A stretch of DNA of 64,000 nucleotides from Paramecium tetraurelia (lineage: Eukaryota; Ciliophora; Oligohymenophorea; Peniculida; Parameciidae): NCBI RefSeq assembly GCF_000165425.1, contig NW_001799646.1, forward strand, positions 128,981-192,980, given 5' to 3'. The notes beneath the pieces are model-generated. The model was not told the origin of the DNA. It saw only the letters and a program-made list of their open reading frames with translations, and searched no databases. Numbering within the stretch: the first letter of the stretch is position 1; each line of letters begins with the position of its first letter. The position numbers were made by a program, and so were the translations under genes. Shown here piece by piece: positions 27,001 through 38,385 of the stretch.

Positions 27001-27853
27001 AATTTTAAAGTGGTGAAAGTACTAATTTGAATTCGCAATTCTCATTAAAATACAACACCTCTCCTCTATCTGTTCCTACTACCATTGTCTTAGAATCACC
27101 TAAGATACAATAAGAAAGGAAGTTAGTAGAATGGGTTTCCTAATAAAATAATGTAAAATGCTTACTTCCTTCTTCTTTTGAAAAGGAGAATCTTTTGGTT
27201 TTGGAGGATTGTCTGGTATCAATTTGTAAGGTTTGATAGCTCCATTACCCATTACACATACAAAATCATCTTCTTTTGGATGATAAAACACTTAATGGAA
27301 TTTGATGGAATCCCCTTTTGCATTTATTATTGTGCTTCCTAGACACTTTGATTTGTCCCATGCCCAATGTATCAGCATTTATTCTGGAGGGGCACTCAAT
27401 GCTACTAAATATTTTGATTCTTCTGTCCTTGAAAAATCAAGACTCACATAATAACGAGATTTGCAATCTGTTGTACTCAATATTTTAGTTTTTCGAGTGT
27501 TTAAGTCCAATATTACTATTATTCCTGCATCACTTTCCTCTGACCATGCAATATACCTAAATTACATTTTGAATCTACCTCCTGGATTATGAAATAGTTA
27601 AACATGTAACACCCTTGCTCCCTAGTACTGTTTGAATAATTTCCTAAGACTTATTCTTATCAGCTATGGGATCAAAAATCACTATATTATTTGCTGCAGG
27701 GTATATGAATTTAGTTTTAGTTGATTTCTCCTACACATTTGTCTATGTCCCTTAGAGAATTGAGTTTTTGATGTCACCTCTAAAACCGAAGACATATTTT
27801 AATCCCAAGACTTCCTTCAATGGTTTCGGTTACTTATTTTCGGGTTGAGACAT
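24005..27853 (-). CDS. CFAP57: CFAP57-like WD40 and coiled-coil ciliary protein
   Basis: 1258 residues from ATG 27851-27853 to TGA 24005-24007; introns at 27557-27578 (22 nt), 27140-27165 (26 nt) and 24479-24502 (24 nt). The first 690 residues are two beta-propellers of WD40 type: [14 protein letters not shown] near residue 50, [18 protein letters not shown], an [11 protein letters not shown] blade near 400, [17 protein letters not shown], and [13 protein letters not shown] near 690. The remaining 560 residues are continuous coiled coil beginning EFLMQRDQYKKKI and [20 protein letters not shown]. Two propellers followed by this coiled coil, and the total length, match CFAP57/WDR65 (about 1250 aa), a component linked to inner-arm dynein g/d docking in axonemes. 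CFAP43/44 share the layout but are longer, so CFAP57 is preferred. Confidence 0.85.
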
Positions 27854-28204
27854 TATAATTCAATAAAATACTAATTAATCAATTTATTTGAAATACATTT
27901 CTTAATTGGATTATAAAACGTGTTCCAAATTTCAGGAACATCAACATTATTCAATTAGAAACTTAGAGCATATGCTAAAAGCATTTGGTTTTTGTTCTTT
28001 TATACCTAATAACTCTCAACACTTTTGGTTCTTTAATTTTATAGAATAATATTGAAAATAAATAACTCAAAAATCCGTAACTCCATCTTTCAGACAAATA
28101 ATACTATTTTCTACATCCAGAAGACTAAAATGCTTTATGTATTGTATTTATGAATAAAAATATTGAATGACAAAAATTATCATTTGAAAAACGCTTAGTA
28201 TAAA
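27854..28204. other. Intergenic
   Basis: About 350 bp upstream of the CFAP57-like gene, without coding or RNA signal that I can support. Confidence 0.5.
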
Positions 28205-28555
28205 TCACTATGTGACTAATGTCAGTTGTGTGATTTCATATAAACTTTCCCTCAAAATAGGGAAAGCTTAGCTGAAGTGTTTATCATCGTACAAGTATTC
28301 GATCACATCAGATGCTTGATAGAGTAATTCTATTTTCTGTATGTGATCTTTAACTAGAGTAAGTTTTTATTTTATTTAAAACAACTCATTTATTTTTTCC
28401 TACAAGTATCCTCCCAATGAATGAGTATCTCCAACGAGTTCCAAATATAGGGACAACCGTTAAAAAATGAAATCTAATCTTTACGAGGTGAGTCTTTCAC
28501 AGAACCTCCATTCTTTGCTCTATCTTCTTGACCTTTTGGTGTGACAAGCTCCCAT
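28205..28555 (-). CDS. Small hypothetical protein with MGAC N-terminus
   Basis: 116 residues, intronless reading from ATG 28553-28555 to TGA 28205-28207. It begins M-G-A-C, a form compatible with N-myristoylation at Gly2 and palmitoylation at Cys4. The C-terminal two thirds are helical with Leu/Ile heptads (LVKDHIQKIELLYQASDVI and YDDKHFSQAFPILRESLY). A second frame is also protein-like in the first 40 codons, so the N-terminal exon structure may differ. No family recognised. Confidence 0.5.
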
Positions 28556-28717
28556 TTTCAATTTTCGTTTTAAACTTTATGGATTAAATTTATTTATAAA
28601 TCTAATTAATTAAAGACTAGTAGAATATATAATGCAATTTTTTGAATAGAATATCCCTAATCTTATGGAGAGAGAGAAGAGATAAAATCGTTAGTATGAA
28701 TAATTAGAATATACAAA

Positions 28718-29646
28718 TCATTTTTTAAAGTAATTCTTTTAGGTAGTCTTGGACATGATGGATTTTAAAGGACTCACAGATCTCTATTACTTTTTGGCTG
28801 TGCATTATTGTGGACTCGATTGGGCATTCAAGATCTAGCTGTTTTCAGTTAGCAATAGCAAATTTTTGGTGATATTAATTTCATTTTATTGATTGTTTTC
28901 AGAAGGTGAGTGCTAAGATCTTCTGATGTCTTCAAAGAATGTGAATGTTTTATAATCATTTTTGACATTTTCCAAATCAATTTCAAATGTTTTATTTTTG
29001 GTTGAATTCAAATTCACAAATTGTTATACAGTTTGATAGGTTTGACGACTCTGAAAATTGCGAGAATATATCTATGGACTGAAGGAAGGTGTTATGCTTT
29101 TTTTTATTTTTAGTAAATTCTATTCCTTCTCTAACTATTTATCCTTCAATCTGTCATAAAAAGGTTGCACTACCATCTATATAGATTTCTTGTTTATCTT
29201 AGGAGAACAACTTCTGTTATTAATTTAGTCTTCTTTTTACTTGATTAATTGCTATACTTGTTTTTCCTACATTTTATATGTATGAATTATACAGTTTTAT
29301 TTTTATAGTCCAGATTATCCTTATAGAATTGGTCGGGAGTACGTATTTTTTGATCCTTATTTAATATTTACGGATGGAATGTAGCTCCTTCCAATTGATC
29401 CATCTCTCTCTTCTAATCTAACCGCTTCTTCTATTCCTCTATCCACTTCCATTTGGCCTTCTGCAATTAGGTCTATCTTTCATGTATGTCTCCAATCCAA
29501 TTAATTTGCTTTTATTGAGCATATTAATCTTAACTCTTGAATTTCAATTCTTGTTCCTTCTCCAGGTACTTTTTTTTATTTATCTCATACTCTTCAAATC
29601 TCTACAATTATAACCAACTCTTGTGTTGCATTTGCGATTGTTTCAT
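28718..29646 (-). CDS. Hypothetical coiled-coil protein
   Basis: 300 residues; ATG 29644-29646, one 26-nt intron at 29267-29292, TGA 28718-28720, exact codon count. The first 100 residues form a charged helix rich in Gln, Lys and Glu (EEYEINKKKYLEKEQELKF and QKKRLDQKREMDQLE), followed by TPDQFYKDNLDYKNK and a Ser/Asn/Lys-rich disordered tail. No enzyme motif or membrane segment. Only 34 bp separate its start from the stop of the gene upstream on the same strand. Unknown function, perhaps cytoskeletal. Confidence 0.7.
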
Positions 29647-29680
29647 GAATTATTAACAGATAATTTAAATATAAACATTT

Positions 29681-30375
29681 TCACACATTGAATCCCATAT
29701 AAGCAGATTTTCCAAAACTCCTCTGCTTCGGTTAGGATTATTGGGTCTTTATTCTCCTGGAATTGTCACCAAACAACGTCTTAATATGCTATAGATTCTC
29801 CTCTTGTTTCTACTGCATTTCAATCATGTGATCCAACCTCTCAAGCAAAGCACTTCTTTCCTTCATGATAACCCAAAAATTACTTGATTGCCTTCACATT
29901 TATACTTCTGTAAGTTATCAAATAATAATTTGTTCTGTAATTCCAATTATTCCGATTTTTCCCTTAATTTAGAGATCTATTGAGTCAAAGTATCTAATTT
30001 GTTTTCAAGATTTTTTTCTCTTAAAAAGGCATTCGCATTCTAAATAAAATCCTTTTATTGAAATCCAATCATCGAACTTACATGATTTAAATGACATGGT
30101 TTTTTTAGAGTTTTTTATAAATCCTCATTCGATTAATGTCTTATTTTATGAATCCCTCTCTCAGAACTTTAATTTCTAAAGCTCTGCCATCCTGAACAAG
30201 GAGATTTAGAAACAAATTTCTCGTTTTTAACAATCTTACTATCATCAGCTATATCCACCAATTAGAGTTTTGATTTAGAAGACTTTTTCATAAGCCTTTA
30301 CAGAATTTCTTAAGTATTAAGCGGAGTTTATTTAATAACATTTCTAGGCGTAGGTTATTAAGGTTGCTTATACAT
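29681..30375 (-). CDS. Hypothetical protein with short coiled coil
   Basis: 223 residues from ATG 30373-30375 to TGA 29681-29683, one 23-nt intron at 29861-29883 (its retention would add TGA). The N-terminal 110 residues are basic and disordered (Pro/Ser/Lys/Gln). Residues about 120-200 are a coiled coil (NAFLREKNLENKLDTL, QISKLREKSEQLELQ), then a basic tail. A 30-nt GTA...AAG stretch near 30040 looks like an intron but is open and is counted as exon. Function unknown. Confidence 0.7.
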
Positions 30376-31127
30376 AATGATCAAATTTTGATGAATTTAT
30401 TATCTATTTAATATATTAATTTTTGATTGCTCAAAAGTTTTATAAATAAAAAGGATAAATGCTTATCTCACATATTTGAGTTTACAATTAAGGTAACTCT
30501 TAGTACTGAAGTATTATTAATCCATATTATTTTTATGTTGTTCACTTTTTTGTATTAAAAAATAGAGAGAATATAGAAATGATAATAGAAACATTCATAG
30601 CCATATTATCTCTAGATAATTTTATGGAAAATTAGTTAATATATAAATATCTTGATTTCAATTAGGTTTTACAAGTCAAAGAGACATTGTTAAGATTTTG
30701 ATAAAGAATTCTCCTTAAAAATATGTTTTTTTTGTATTCTTATTAGTGACAATAACATAAATATATAATTTATAACTTAATTAAAGATAATGATACCATG
30801 CTTAAGGAATAATAAAGGTTGAATTTAATGTTAAATAAGAATACTTTTATGTGTAAGATAATTTGATATATTATAAAAATAGACTTTCTTCTAATTAATA
30901 CTATTCATACTATTTTTAAATATCAAAAATCATAATGATTTTGGAAGTAAACAAAATGAATCCTTTTGAAATAGTAATTTATTTTTCTTAATCTATTATA
31001 TATGCTGTATGGCGAATGGAAGTCCTTAAGGTATCACATCTCTCTTATATTTACTTATGAGTAATCCTCTTTGGATACTATTCTTGGTAAAGGAAATAAT
31101 CCTTATAATTTAATTTTATTATTTATT
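30376..31127. other. Intergenic, divergent promoter region
   Basis: About 750 bp of AT-rich DNA between divergent genes. No ORF with coding character, RNA gene or repeat was found. Confidence 0.6.
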
Positions 31128-32541
31128 ATGGCTGCTTATTCTTTTGGAACATCTAATCAACGACCACCTCCTAAGGTTGAATAAGCTCCAGGAGTAGGGG
31201 TATGAATAGTGTTATCATTAGAACTACAACCCTGATCGATATCCTCATTAAAGACCTCCTTCTTGGAAGTAAACAATAATCAGTTAAACTTAGAATTGGA
31301 ACTGCCAATAGAATTGGATTGCAGATAGCTTTTCAACCTGGGCCAGGCTAATATGAGCAACTGCAAAAAGCCATAGTAAAATTATATATCTTATTAGTAG
31401 AAAAGGAAAAAGCCTGAATTCTCAATGGGAGCTAAATTTTAAAACCACACAGAAGTGGGCAAGGGAATCACCCGTAAAATAGTAATTAAGATTTAGCTGG
31501 ACCTGGTGCATACAATCCAGACTTTAAACCTCTGCAAAAGTGCGCTTCCAGTTATAGCATGAGAAATAAGCCATAATTGGGAGGAATTGATGACAATTTA
31601 AGAGAGCTAAAGAATGGGCCTGGCCCTGCTGCATATGAGACTAATTATTCGACTGTCCTAAGCAGACCTGCATCCAGAATTGGGAATCAAAATAGAGGAG
31701 GCTTCTATGATACCAAACCCTTTATTCCTGGAGTTGGTAAGTATAATGTGCGTCCTTCAACGTCGGGACCCTATCATAGATTTGGAAATGCCTTAAGAGA
31801 TTCAACCTTTACTGAAAGAGTATAGACTCCAGGACCTGGCCAATATATGCATCAATCGCACTTGAATCTCAAAGCAACAACCATCAGTTCCAAGCGAATA
31901 CCTACAGCAACTGATTCAGCTCCAGGTCCTGGACATTATGATCCTTCCACTGATTTTACAAAGCGAACTGTTCCTGGGGGTAGGGTTGGAACTGCAAAGT
32001 AGAGATAGGTCTTTGATGCACATTACACTCCAGGACCTGGACATTATTAATCTCAGAGTGCTACTAAGAGAAGACCTCCCAGTTATAAGATAGGTTCAGA
32101 ATAAAGGAGACTTGTAAATTAGTAGGAAGTGCCAGGTCCTGGAACATACGATATTAGTAGAGATGGGGGAAGCAAAGGTTATACTCTGAGACCCAAATAC
32201 ACAGATAGATTGCCAGATGGTACGCCAGGCCCTTTGGATTATCATCCTAATGTTTCATAGACAAAATCGAGACCTTTGTCATGCAGAGTTGGAACTGAGG
32301 CGAGGGAGAAGAGCAAAATGAATGACAATCCTGCTCCAAATCATTATCAATTCAATTAAGCAAATCCAGGACCGAAATTCCCGTATATCTAGAAATAATT
32401 ATTTTGTTTAGATTCGGATCAGAATCGAGAGTAACTGATAGAAATGATGTTGGACCAGGACCTGGAACATATAACATTCCACCTTATTTTGCTAATGTTC
32501 CTAATTATCTAATTCCAAATAAAAGCCATATAGATTTGTGA
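31128..32541 (+). CDS. STPGR (SHIPPO/ODF3-like) repeat protein
   Basis: About 430 residues with at least eight Pro-Gly-Pro-x-x-Tyr repeats (PGPGQY, GPGAYNP, PGPAAYE, PGVGKYNV, PGPGHYDP, PGPGTYDI and others), each followed by a basic aromatic strand ending in F/Y-x-x-G. STPGR proteins (ODF3, CIMAP/SHIPPO) bind the lumenal or outer face of axonemal and cortical microtubules. Introns: 31200-31221, 31269-31293, 31376-31397 (or to 31400), 31474-31490 (17 nt, unusually short but needed for frame) and 32383-32411; with these the codon count is exact to TGA 32539-32541. The stop lies 28 bp from the converging DAD1 gene. Confidence 0.9.
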
Positions 32542-32569
32542 TATATATCTATTATATATGTAATATCAT

Positions 32570-32952
32570 TCAACCCAAGAAATTAATCACAGTCAAAAAA
32601 AGCACAACCATTGCTGCCAAATATTCCCAAAAGGCTCTCTCATTCGAAATTTCCATGTATTTGGTTTCGGGATTCAATTATTTCCTCAAACATACTAATG
32701 ATGAATATTGAAATGCATACTATTTATTATCATGGCTCCAGCTGCTGCAAATATTCCAGATAGAAATGAGTTTCTTGGAAAGTCACCTACCAATGCACAA
32801 TAAAACAATTGAATTATCACTAATATGAAGCAATACAAAGAAAAAGCATCCATGATTTTCAATTTTTATGGAGTCTTAGTTGAATATTATTGCCAAAATG
32901 AAGCTGCAATTCCAAGTAATGAATTTTCGTCAACAAATTTAGTTTCAGACAT
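32570..32952 (-). CDS. DAD1: DAD1/OST2, oligosaccharyltransferase subunit
   Basis: 118 residues, full length for the family (human 113). One 26-nt intron at 32695-32720; ATG 32950-32952, TGA 32570-32572. DAD1/Ost2 is a small three-span ER membrane subunit of the oligosaccharyltransferase complex that transfers N-glycans to nascent proteins. Seen: the first span with FYCALVGDFPRNSFLSG (matching the family GxFPFNSFLSG), a second span AAAGAMIIN, the conserved LRKQLNPETK and SNERAFWEYL, and a third span VVLFLTVINFLG ending in the typical F-L-G. Very secure by signature and length. Confidence 0.95.
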
Positions 32953-32982
32953 GAATTTATTATTAAATCAATAATATTTAAA

Positions 32983-33537
32983 ATGAATTTATTGTATTAG
33001 AAGAGATCGAATTCTAATCAGAGTTTAATAAAAGCCCAGTAGAGAATTTCGAGAATTCAGAAGCAAAGAGAGGCGAATCAGCATCTAGTTAAACAGAAAT
33101 CTTACTCGATTTTATAATTCCAGATGGAGAATGATGGGAAAATATGCATTAAGACCAATAGGAGATTAATAAGATCGTATTCTGCGATTAGGTAAAATGA
33201 GAAAGTGGATACTAAGAATAAGTTGTTTTCAAAGAACAATTCATAATTGCTGTATTCTCCTCCGAAGATTCCTTCTCCAAAACATTCTTTGATGCTGCAA
33301 AAGAAAACTGTGCTTACCAAATTTCCTCAGAATGTCAGAAAATCTTAGCAATATTTATTAAATGACATTTTATCAAATAAACCAATCAATCAATTTGTCA
33401 CCAAAAGAACTAACATTGAAAAATCACAGCCTTAAGTTATTTCTCAGAAAGTGTCTCCATCACCTTCTACATATCCTTTGTATTAGAATATTTATATTCA
33501 ATAAGATTGTTTTCTGAAATTTAAAAGGATCCAATGA
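32983..33537 (+). CDS. Hypothetical basic Gln/Ser-rich protein
   Basis: 184 residues without intron, ATG 32983-32985 to TGA 33535-33537. Very basic and rich in Gln, Ser, Asn and Lys, with no hydrophobic segment and no recognised domain; the reading starts only 31 bp from the divergent DAD1 start, so both share a tiny promoter. High Lys/Arg and low complexity suggest a disordered or nucleic-acid/cytoskeleton-binding protein, but nothing decides this. Confidence 0.6.
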
Positions 33538-33670
33538 AATACCTTCATCAAGCCCAACAATTTTCCATTTTATATAATTAAAGCTATTTACGTAAGTTAC
33601 TCAAACATGATCAAAGATAATGATAAAAAATATATTTTATTTAATATTTACTATTTTTCTAAAATCTATC

Positions 33671-34513
33671 ATGGGTAATTGCGAATCTCAAGATACACGT
33701 ATATGCTCTGAAGAATTTTAATCAATACCTCTTCCCAATTTATAATAAGAATTTACTGATGAATTTACTCGGCAGGAAAATTAGGTTACCGTCAGTTAGT
33801 CCAAGAAAGATTTTGATGCAGATTTACCAATTTAGACTACCTAAAATAATTTAAACTCACATCCCCTCTCCAAAACGCTCTATATCATTTATAATAAATG
33901 TCGGATTGAGAGACCAATTGAAGTGGAAGACGGAACATATTAGGGATAATGGTTTGCTGGGAAATAATGCGGTTTTGGCCGTATGTATTACAAAAATAAA
34001 GACTATTATGAAGGATTCTGGCTGCTTGGTCGAAAACACCACATGGGAATTTTCATTTAATTGAATTAGCAACCCCTAATTGGAGAATGGTTCGACGATA
34101 AATTCCTCGGAACAGACATATCTCCCAATCTTACCAAAGATCCTACGCTCTCTTATTCTGATTTACTTAATGTACTTCTATTATTTACCATTATGCAGCT
34201 CCAACCCGTTCAAATCCAGGACTCGCTCTATTATGGGCAGTACTCAAACAACGGCAAACAAGGCCTTGGGTTGTGCTTAAAAAAAGGCGAATACAAATTT
34301 ATTGGGTATTTCTCTAATGACAAAAAACAAGGCTATGGTATTGAAATCACCAAGAATGAAGTTTATAGAGGTGGTTTTAAGGATGGAGTCAGAAGTGGTC
34401 TGGGTCATCTCAAAAAGAATAAGAATTTTTTTATAGGTAAGAATTATATAATATTATAAGGCTAGTTTGAAAATAATTAACCAACGACTAATGGTATTTC
34501 AATTTAAATTTGA
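33671..34513 (+). CDS. MORN-repeat protein with MGNC N-terminus
   Basis: 263 residues. Introns 34172-34198 (27 nt) and 34437-34460 (24 nt) give an exact codon count to TGA 34511-34513. The N-terminus M-G-N-C suits myristoylation plus palmitoylation. From about residue 85 there are MORN-type units: DGTYQGQWFAGKQCGFG, YYEGFWLLGRKHHMG, and after intron 1 YYGQYSNNGKQGLG, FIGYFSNDKKQGYG, YRGGFKDGVRSGLG. MORN repeats bind lipids or proteins at membranes and cortical structures. Together with the lipidation signal this suggests a membrane-tethered cortical or ciliary scaffold. Confidence 0.88.
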
Positions 34514-34543
34514 GTAATTTTAATAAATATTTGTTTTTTTATT

Positions 34544-36285
34544 ATGGATCACTTATCTCAAAGACAATTACTACAATTACTGTATGAAAAGGATTGTTAT
34601 ATATAAGCACTTGAATAGCAATTGGAATTTAGTAGACAAGAGGTCTCAATACTCAAAAGCCAAAAATAATCAATAATTATTCAAAATCTTTCCTCTGATG
34701 AAGATTGCAATCTGGACGAGAATTCAGAACCTGCGATTAGTGATAGTCGAGTGGAATAGTTTTAAAGTTCAGGCAAGAAGATTAAATTAAAGGCTCCTCT
34801 CTAGGAAAGCAATAATTTTAATGTGTCCTAATTTAGACAATCCACTCAATACTTAAAACAGAAAGTCTTGGACTCATTTGATATCTAAAATGTCACCACT
34901 GACAATTTAAAGCTCCTAAGAAACAATGATTAATTATTCGATGATTTGTTCATTCTCGGATTGGGACTAGAATTGTCCAATGACCCATAAGTGATTTACT
35001 CATACAATTAAGTTAGTAATTATTCATCATCAAACTAGAAAACCAATAATACATACTCCAAATATCAAAATTCATATTCCCAGATGGATGCAAGCCCAAA
35101 GTCATACCATTGTCCTTCAGCCTAGAAGATATCAATCTAATGATGAACCAAAACTATTCAATTGATTCTTCTAATTGCTTTGTTATTCTCACTAAGTAAA
35201 CGGAGCAACAACAGTTGAAGTACCATATTTGTTATCGTTACACTGACTTTACCATTATAAACCCAGAATCAGTCAGATTCAGCAAAAGAGCCATCTGTTT
35301 TTCAACTAGCAGATATCTAATTGACTTCTATTAACAAATACTAATTGTAATATTGTCTTAGTTGAAATGCATGAGGACTAACTTGTATTTAAGAACAAAA
35401 AACATTACCTAAGCAGACACCAATTTCTTTGATAAGAACATTGCTTAAATAAGTTTTAGGATCTTGTCTTAGCTTACTTAGAAGAACCCTCCCAATTTCA
35501 TTACCATTAATAATCAAGAACTAAAAATATGTGAAAATGATAATATCCTATGGGTATTAATATTTGAAATATTAGGGAATTCCACAATTATTTAAGAAAT
35601 TGAATTCATAAAGTCTGATCAAAATATTTGTAAGTTGTTTAATCGAAAAATCAATTGTATTTGTTAGTAAATCACCCTAATTGTCCACTGCCGCTTGTTT
35701 ATTGTGCTAAAAGTATTTGCTTAAACCATTTGCTTGGATCCATCCTATCATAAGTAACTTGCCCTTGGAAAACATAGTGTACTTAGGAAGTCCAGTGCCA
35801 ATAATCGCAGGTTTAGAATGTGTAATTATGATTGATAAACCTAGAATTTTTCAACTCTTTAGAGTCAAGGACTAATAGATAAGTTTTAGAATACTATTTT
35901 TATTAACTTGGATAGCAAGCTATAAATATAATTTGGAAACACAGATGCCATTCCTCTATTATCAGCAGAATTAATGACATATCTATTGGGAAGATTGGAT
36001 TCCTACTTTTAAATAGTACAGTCAAATCATAGCAATTACAGTTAATGTCTGTAAATTTTTAATTAGTTGTTTCACGCCAGAGTTATAAGAAATATCCCAA
36101 TAGAACCAATTAGACAACATACAAACTCATCATCTAAGAAACCTAATAAATCAATTCTAGATTATGAGAAAATCGCAGCAAAAACATTATAAAATATGGG
36201 TACAATCAATGCAGATAAAGTAATTTGGAAGTAGTTCTTTCAAACTTAAATTTTTATTTAATTTATTGATTAATATTATCATTGA
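34544..36285 (+). CDS. DENN-domain protein (putative Rab GEF)
   Basis: 557 residues. Introns 35101-35120 (20 nt), 35554-35575 (22 nt) and 35864-35889 (26 nt) are required; two begin GTC rather than GTA. N-terminal 170 residues: coiled coil then Ser/Asn-rich. Upstream DENN part: NCFVILTKQ and KRAICFSTSRYLIDFYQQIL. Core DENN after intron 2: PQLFKKLNSQSLIKIF, then IEKSIVFVSKSPQLS, LKPFAWIHPIISNLP, and LGSPVPIIAGL, matching the family order. The downstream part contains FINLDSKL, the usual DxDx strand. DENN proteins activate Rab GTPases in membrane traffic. The specific Rab cannot be told. A basic C-terminal tail follows. Start ATG 34544 lies 30 bp after the stop of the MORN gene. Confidence 0.88.
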
Positions 36286-36391
36286 ACAATATATAATTAT
36301 TTTATATTAACTTAATTACATTAAATAAATATCATTTATTATCATTAACCAAATCTAAGTTGGTTATAGTTTATATTTAAATTTGTATAAA

Positions 36392-36642
36392 ATGGTAAGG
36401 AAATAGAAATCGCTAAATTAAAGACACTCAAAAAAAGAATCAGAATCATTTATTTATACAGTTTTTTATTCAACGTGGATATTTCTTTAAAATCATACAC
36501 TTTTTACCTCAAGAAAAGTTGTAAAATTGAGTGGTTGATCGATGAAAAGAATGCAAGTATCAATTATTTTGAGAACAATGTCTAAAATCAATTTGTCATG
36601 TATTTAGTCTCATTCATCAGAAGCGATAGTTCCAAGTGTTGA
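36392..36642 (+). CDS. Small hypothetical protein
   Basis: 73 residues. The start codon stands alone as exon 1 (ATG 36392-36394), followed directly by a 29-nt intron (36395-36423); exon 2 runs open to TGA 36640-36642 and has coding character (a basic N-terminus, FNVDISLKSYTFYLKKSC, IEWLIDEKNASINYF). The fold looks mixed alpha/beta. No family recognised. The exon structure is the weak point. Confidence 0.5.
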
Positions 36643-36837
36643 TCCCTTCTTATCTGTCTTTTTTTGAGATGTCTTATATTAACTAAGATTATTATATATA
36701 TATAAAATAGTTATATTGTTATGGTTAATTGAATGTAATTCTAATGAATAATACATTCTGAACCTAATGGTGTAATATTAGATTAGAGTTAATATAATTT
36801 AATATAGTTTGAATAACAGATTAAATAAAAAAATAAC

Positions 36838-38319
36838 ATGAGTTCAAATGCAACTGCTGAGAGATTAAAGCATGTTTAAGAGTTGAGGAAGGCTCACTTT
36901 CACTTTGGATTTGATGAAGACACAAATCATCAATCTGTGGCAAAGCAACCTATGCCAATGTAGAAGACAGCTAAAGTGAGACCTATGACATCTGTTGTGG
37001 AGAAGGATTAAAAGTTGGAACAACAGTAGCCCCAGTAGCCAATATAGGCTCCGAAATTGCAACAAAATCATTTTCATTTGGGAGATGACAAACCGAAATT
37101 AGAGTCCATTTAAAAATCTGACTTTTAAAGACCTTAGAGTGCAGCTATTGCGAAATTAAGTGATGAAACCAAGAAGGATTTACGATCTCATCATTTCTAA
37201 TTAGGTTACCATGATACCAATAAGCCAACTGAATATGAATAGAATTTTGGGAATTAAGGCAAAAACAATTTTAAGAAGGCTGATAATGCAGATTTACGTT
37301 AAACATCATCACGACTTTGGGGATACAAATAATTACTACTCGTCGATGTATGATACAGTGCACAACAAACAATATGACAAGGCTTTATTAGGCTAGGGAT
37401 ACTCAAAAGAAAGAATGGCAGAAATGAATGTGCAATTAAGGAAAACTCATCTGGTTATGGGAAGAGATGACAATGGTTACACAACCCAGAATTAAGCTAT
37501 ATATGGGAAACCATAAGTGCAAGTCAACAATTTCCAAGACAAAACCTAACAACTAGTTAGAAACACGCATATAACTATGGGCACAGACAGAGTCGAATAC
37601 ACAAGTTAGGCTAAGGCATCTCATGTAGGCAATTAAGGAGATAGATCCATATTAAATGAGGCACAATTAAAGGATTTAAGAGCAACTCATTTTTAAGTAG
37701 GAAATGAATAAGCTGTCAACTATCAATCAGCTTATAGATCCTAGTTCTCAGATAGAAAAGGACAATAAGAATAGGTTAGGAATCCTTAATTACAATCAAA
37801 TCATTTTGATCTTAAAGATGAAGTTGTGAGACCTACAGTTTAAGAACATTATAAAAGCACATATAATCAATAATTTGATGGATAAAAGGCTGAGAAAGTT
37901 AATCCAATAGTGGATAATTCTAAGAATATCATGATCGGAAATGATAAATTGAGTTATTAGAGTGAGGCTTAAGCAAGGTTCAGAGATTTCCATTCGAAAC
38001 CAGGAAAATTGTAGGAAGAAGTCTAGGCTGAGTTGAGGAAACATCACTTTAAATTTGGAACTGATGAAGACACTACAGAATCAGTGGCAAAGGCATAATT
38101 CAAGAATCCTCATGGATAGCCAAGTAAGATGGATGCAGAAATGAAAAAAGTAAGTTTATTGTTCATACATAGGATTTGAGAACTCATCACTTTTAATTAG
38201 GATATTGTAGAAATGATTACTAAACTCATTAGAAAGAATTCGGATCAAAACAAGGGCCACCAAATAAGTTACCTCCAGAGATGGCATAGAGAGTCAGATA
38301 GAGTTCATATTAGAATTGA
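36838..38319 (+). CDS. DLR-HF-LG repeat protein, possible microtubule-associated protein
   Basis: About 485 residues with a 23-nt intron at 38150-38172 and TGA 38317-38319. At least eight copies of a motif like D-L-R-x-x-H-F-x-x-G followed some ten residues later by Y-x-S/T occur: RKAHFHFGFDED, RSHHFQLGYHD, RKTHLVMGRDD, RNTHITMGTD, RATHFQVGNEQ, RKHHFKFGTDED, RTHHFQLGYCR. Spacing is irregular (about 30-60 residues) as in microtubule inner proteins that bind lattice periodicities with short motifs, but no family name can be given. One base too many lies at about 37300-37304: the motif D-L-R-Q-H-H-H-D-F-G is continuous only if one A is skipped. This may be a sequence error. Confidence 0.75.
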
Positions 38320-38385
38320 TTATATATATTGACATATTATCGATTTTAGTTAGAATAGTGGTGGTTATATTTTAATCGAATAATT

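Noticed and set aside
30015-30045. A 30-nt GTA...AAG stretch that looks like an intron in the gene at 29681-30375.
   Set aside because: It is a multiple of three, contains no TGA, translates to plausible sequence, and is not needed for frame.
34544-36285. Apparent frameshifts in the DENN gene.
   Set aside because: Three introns, two of them with GTC donors, give exact codon count and a continuous DENN domain.
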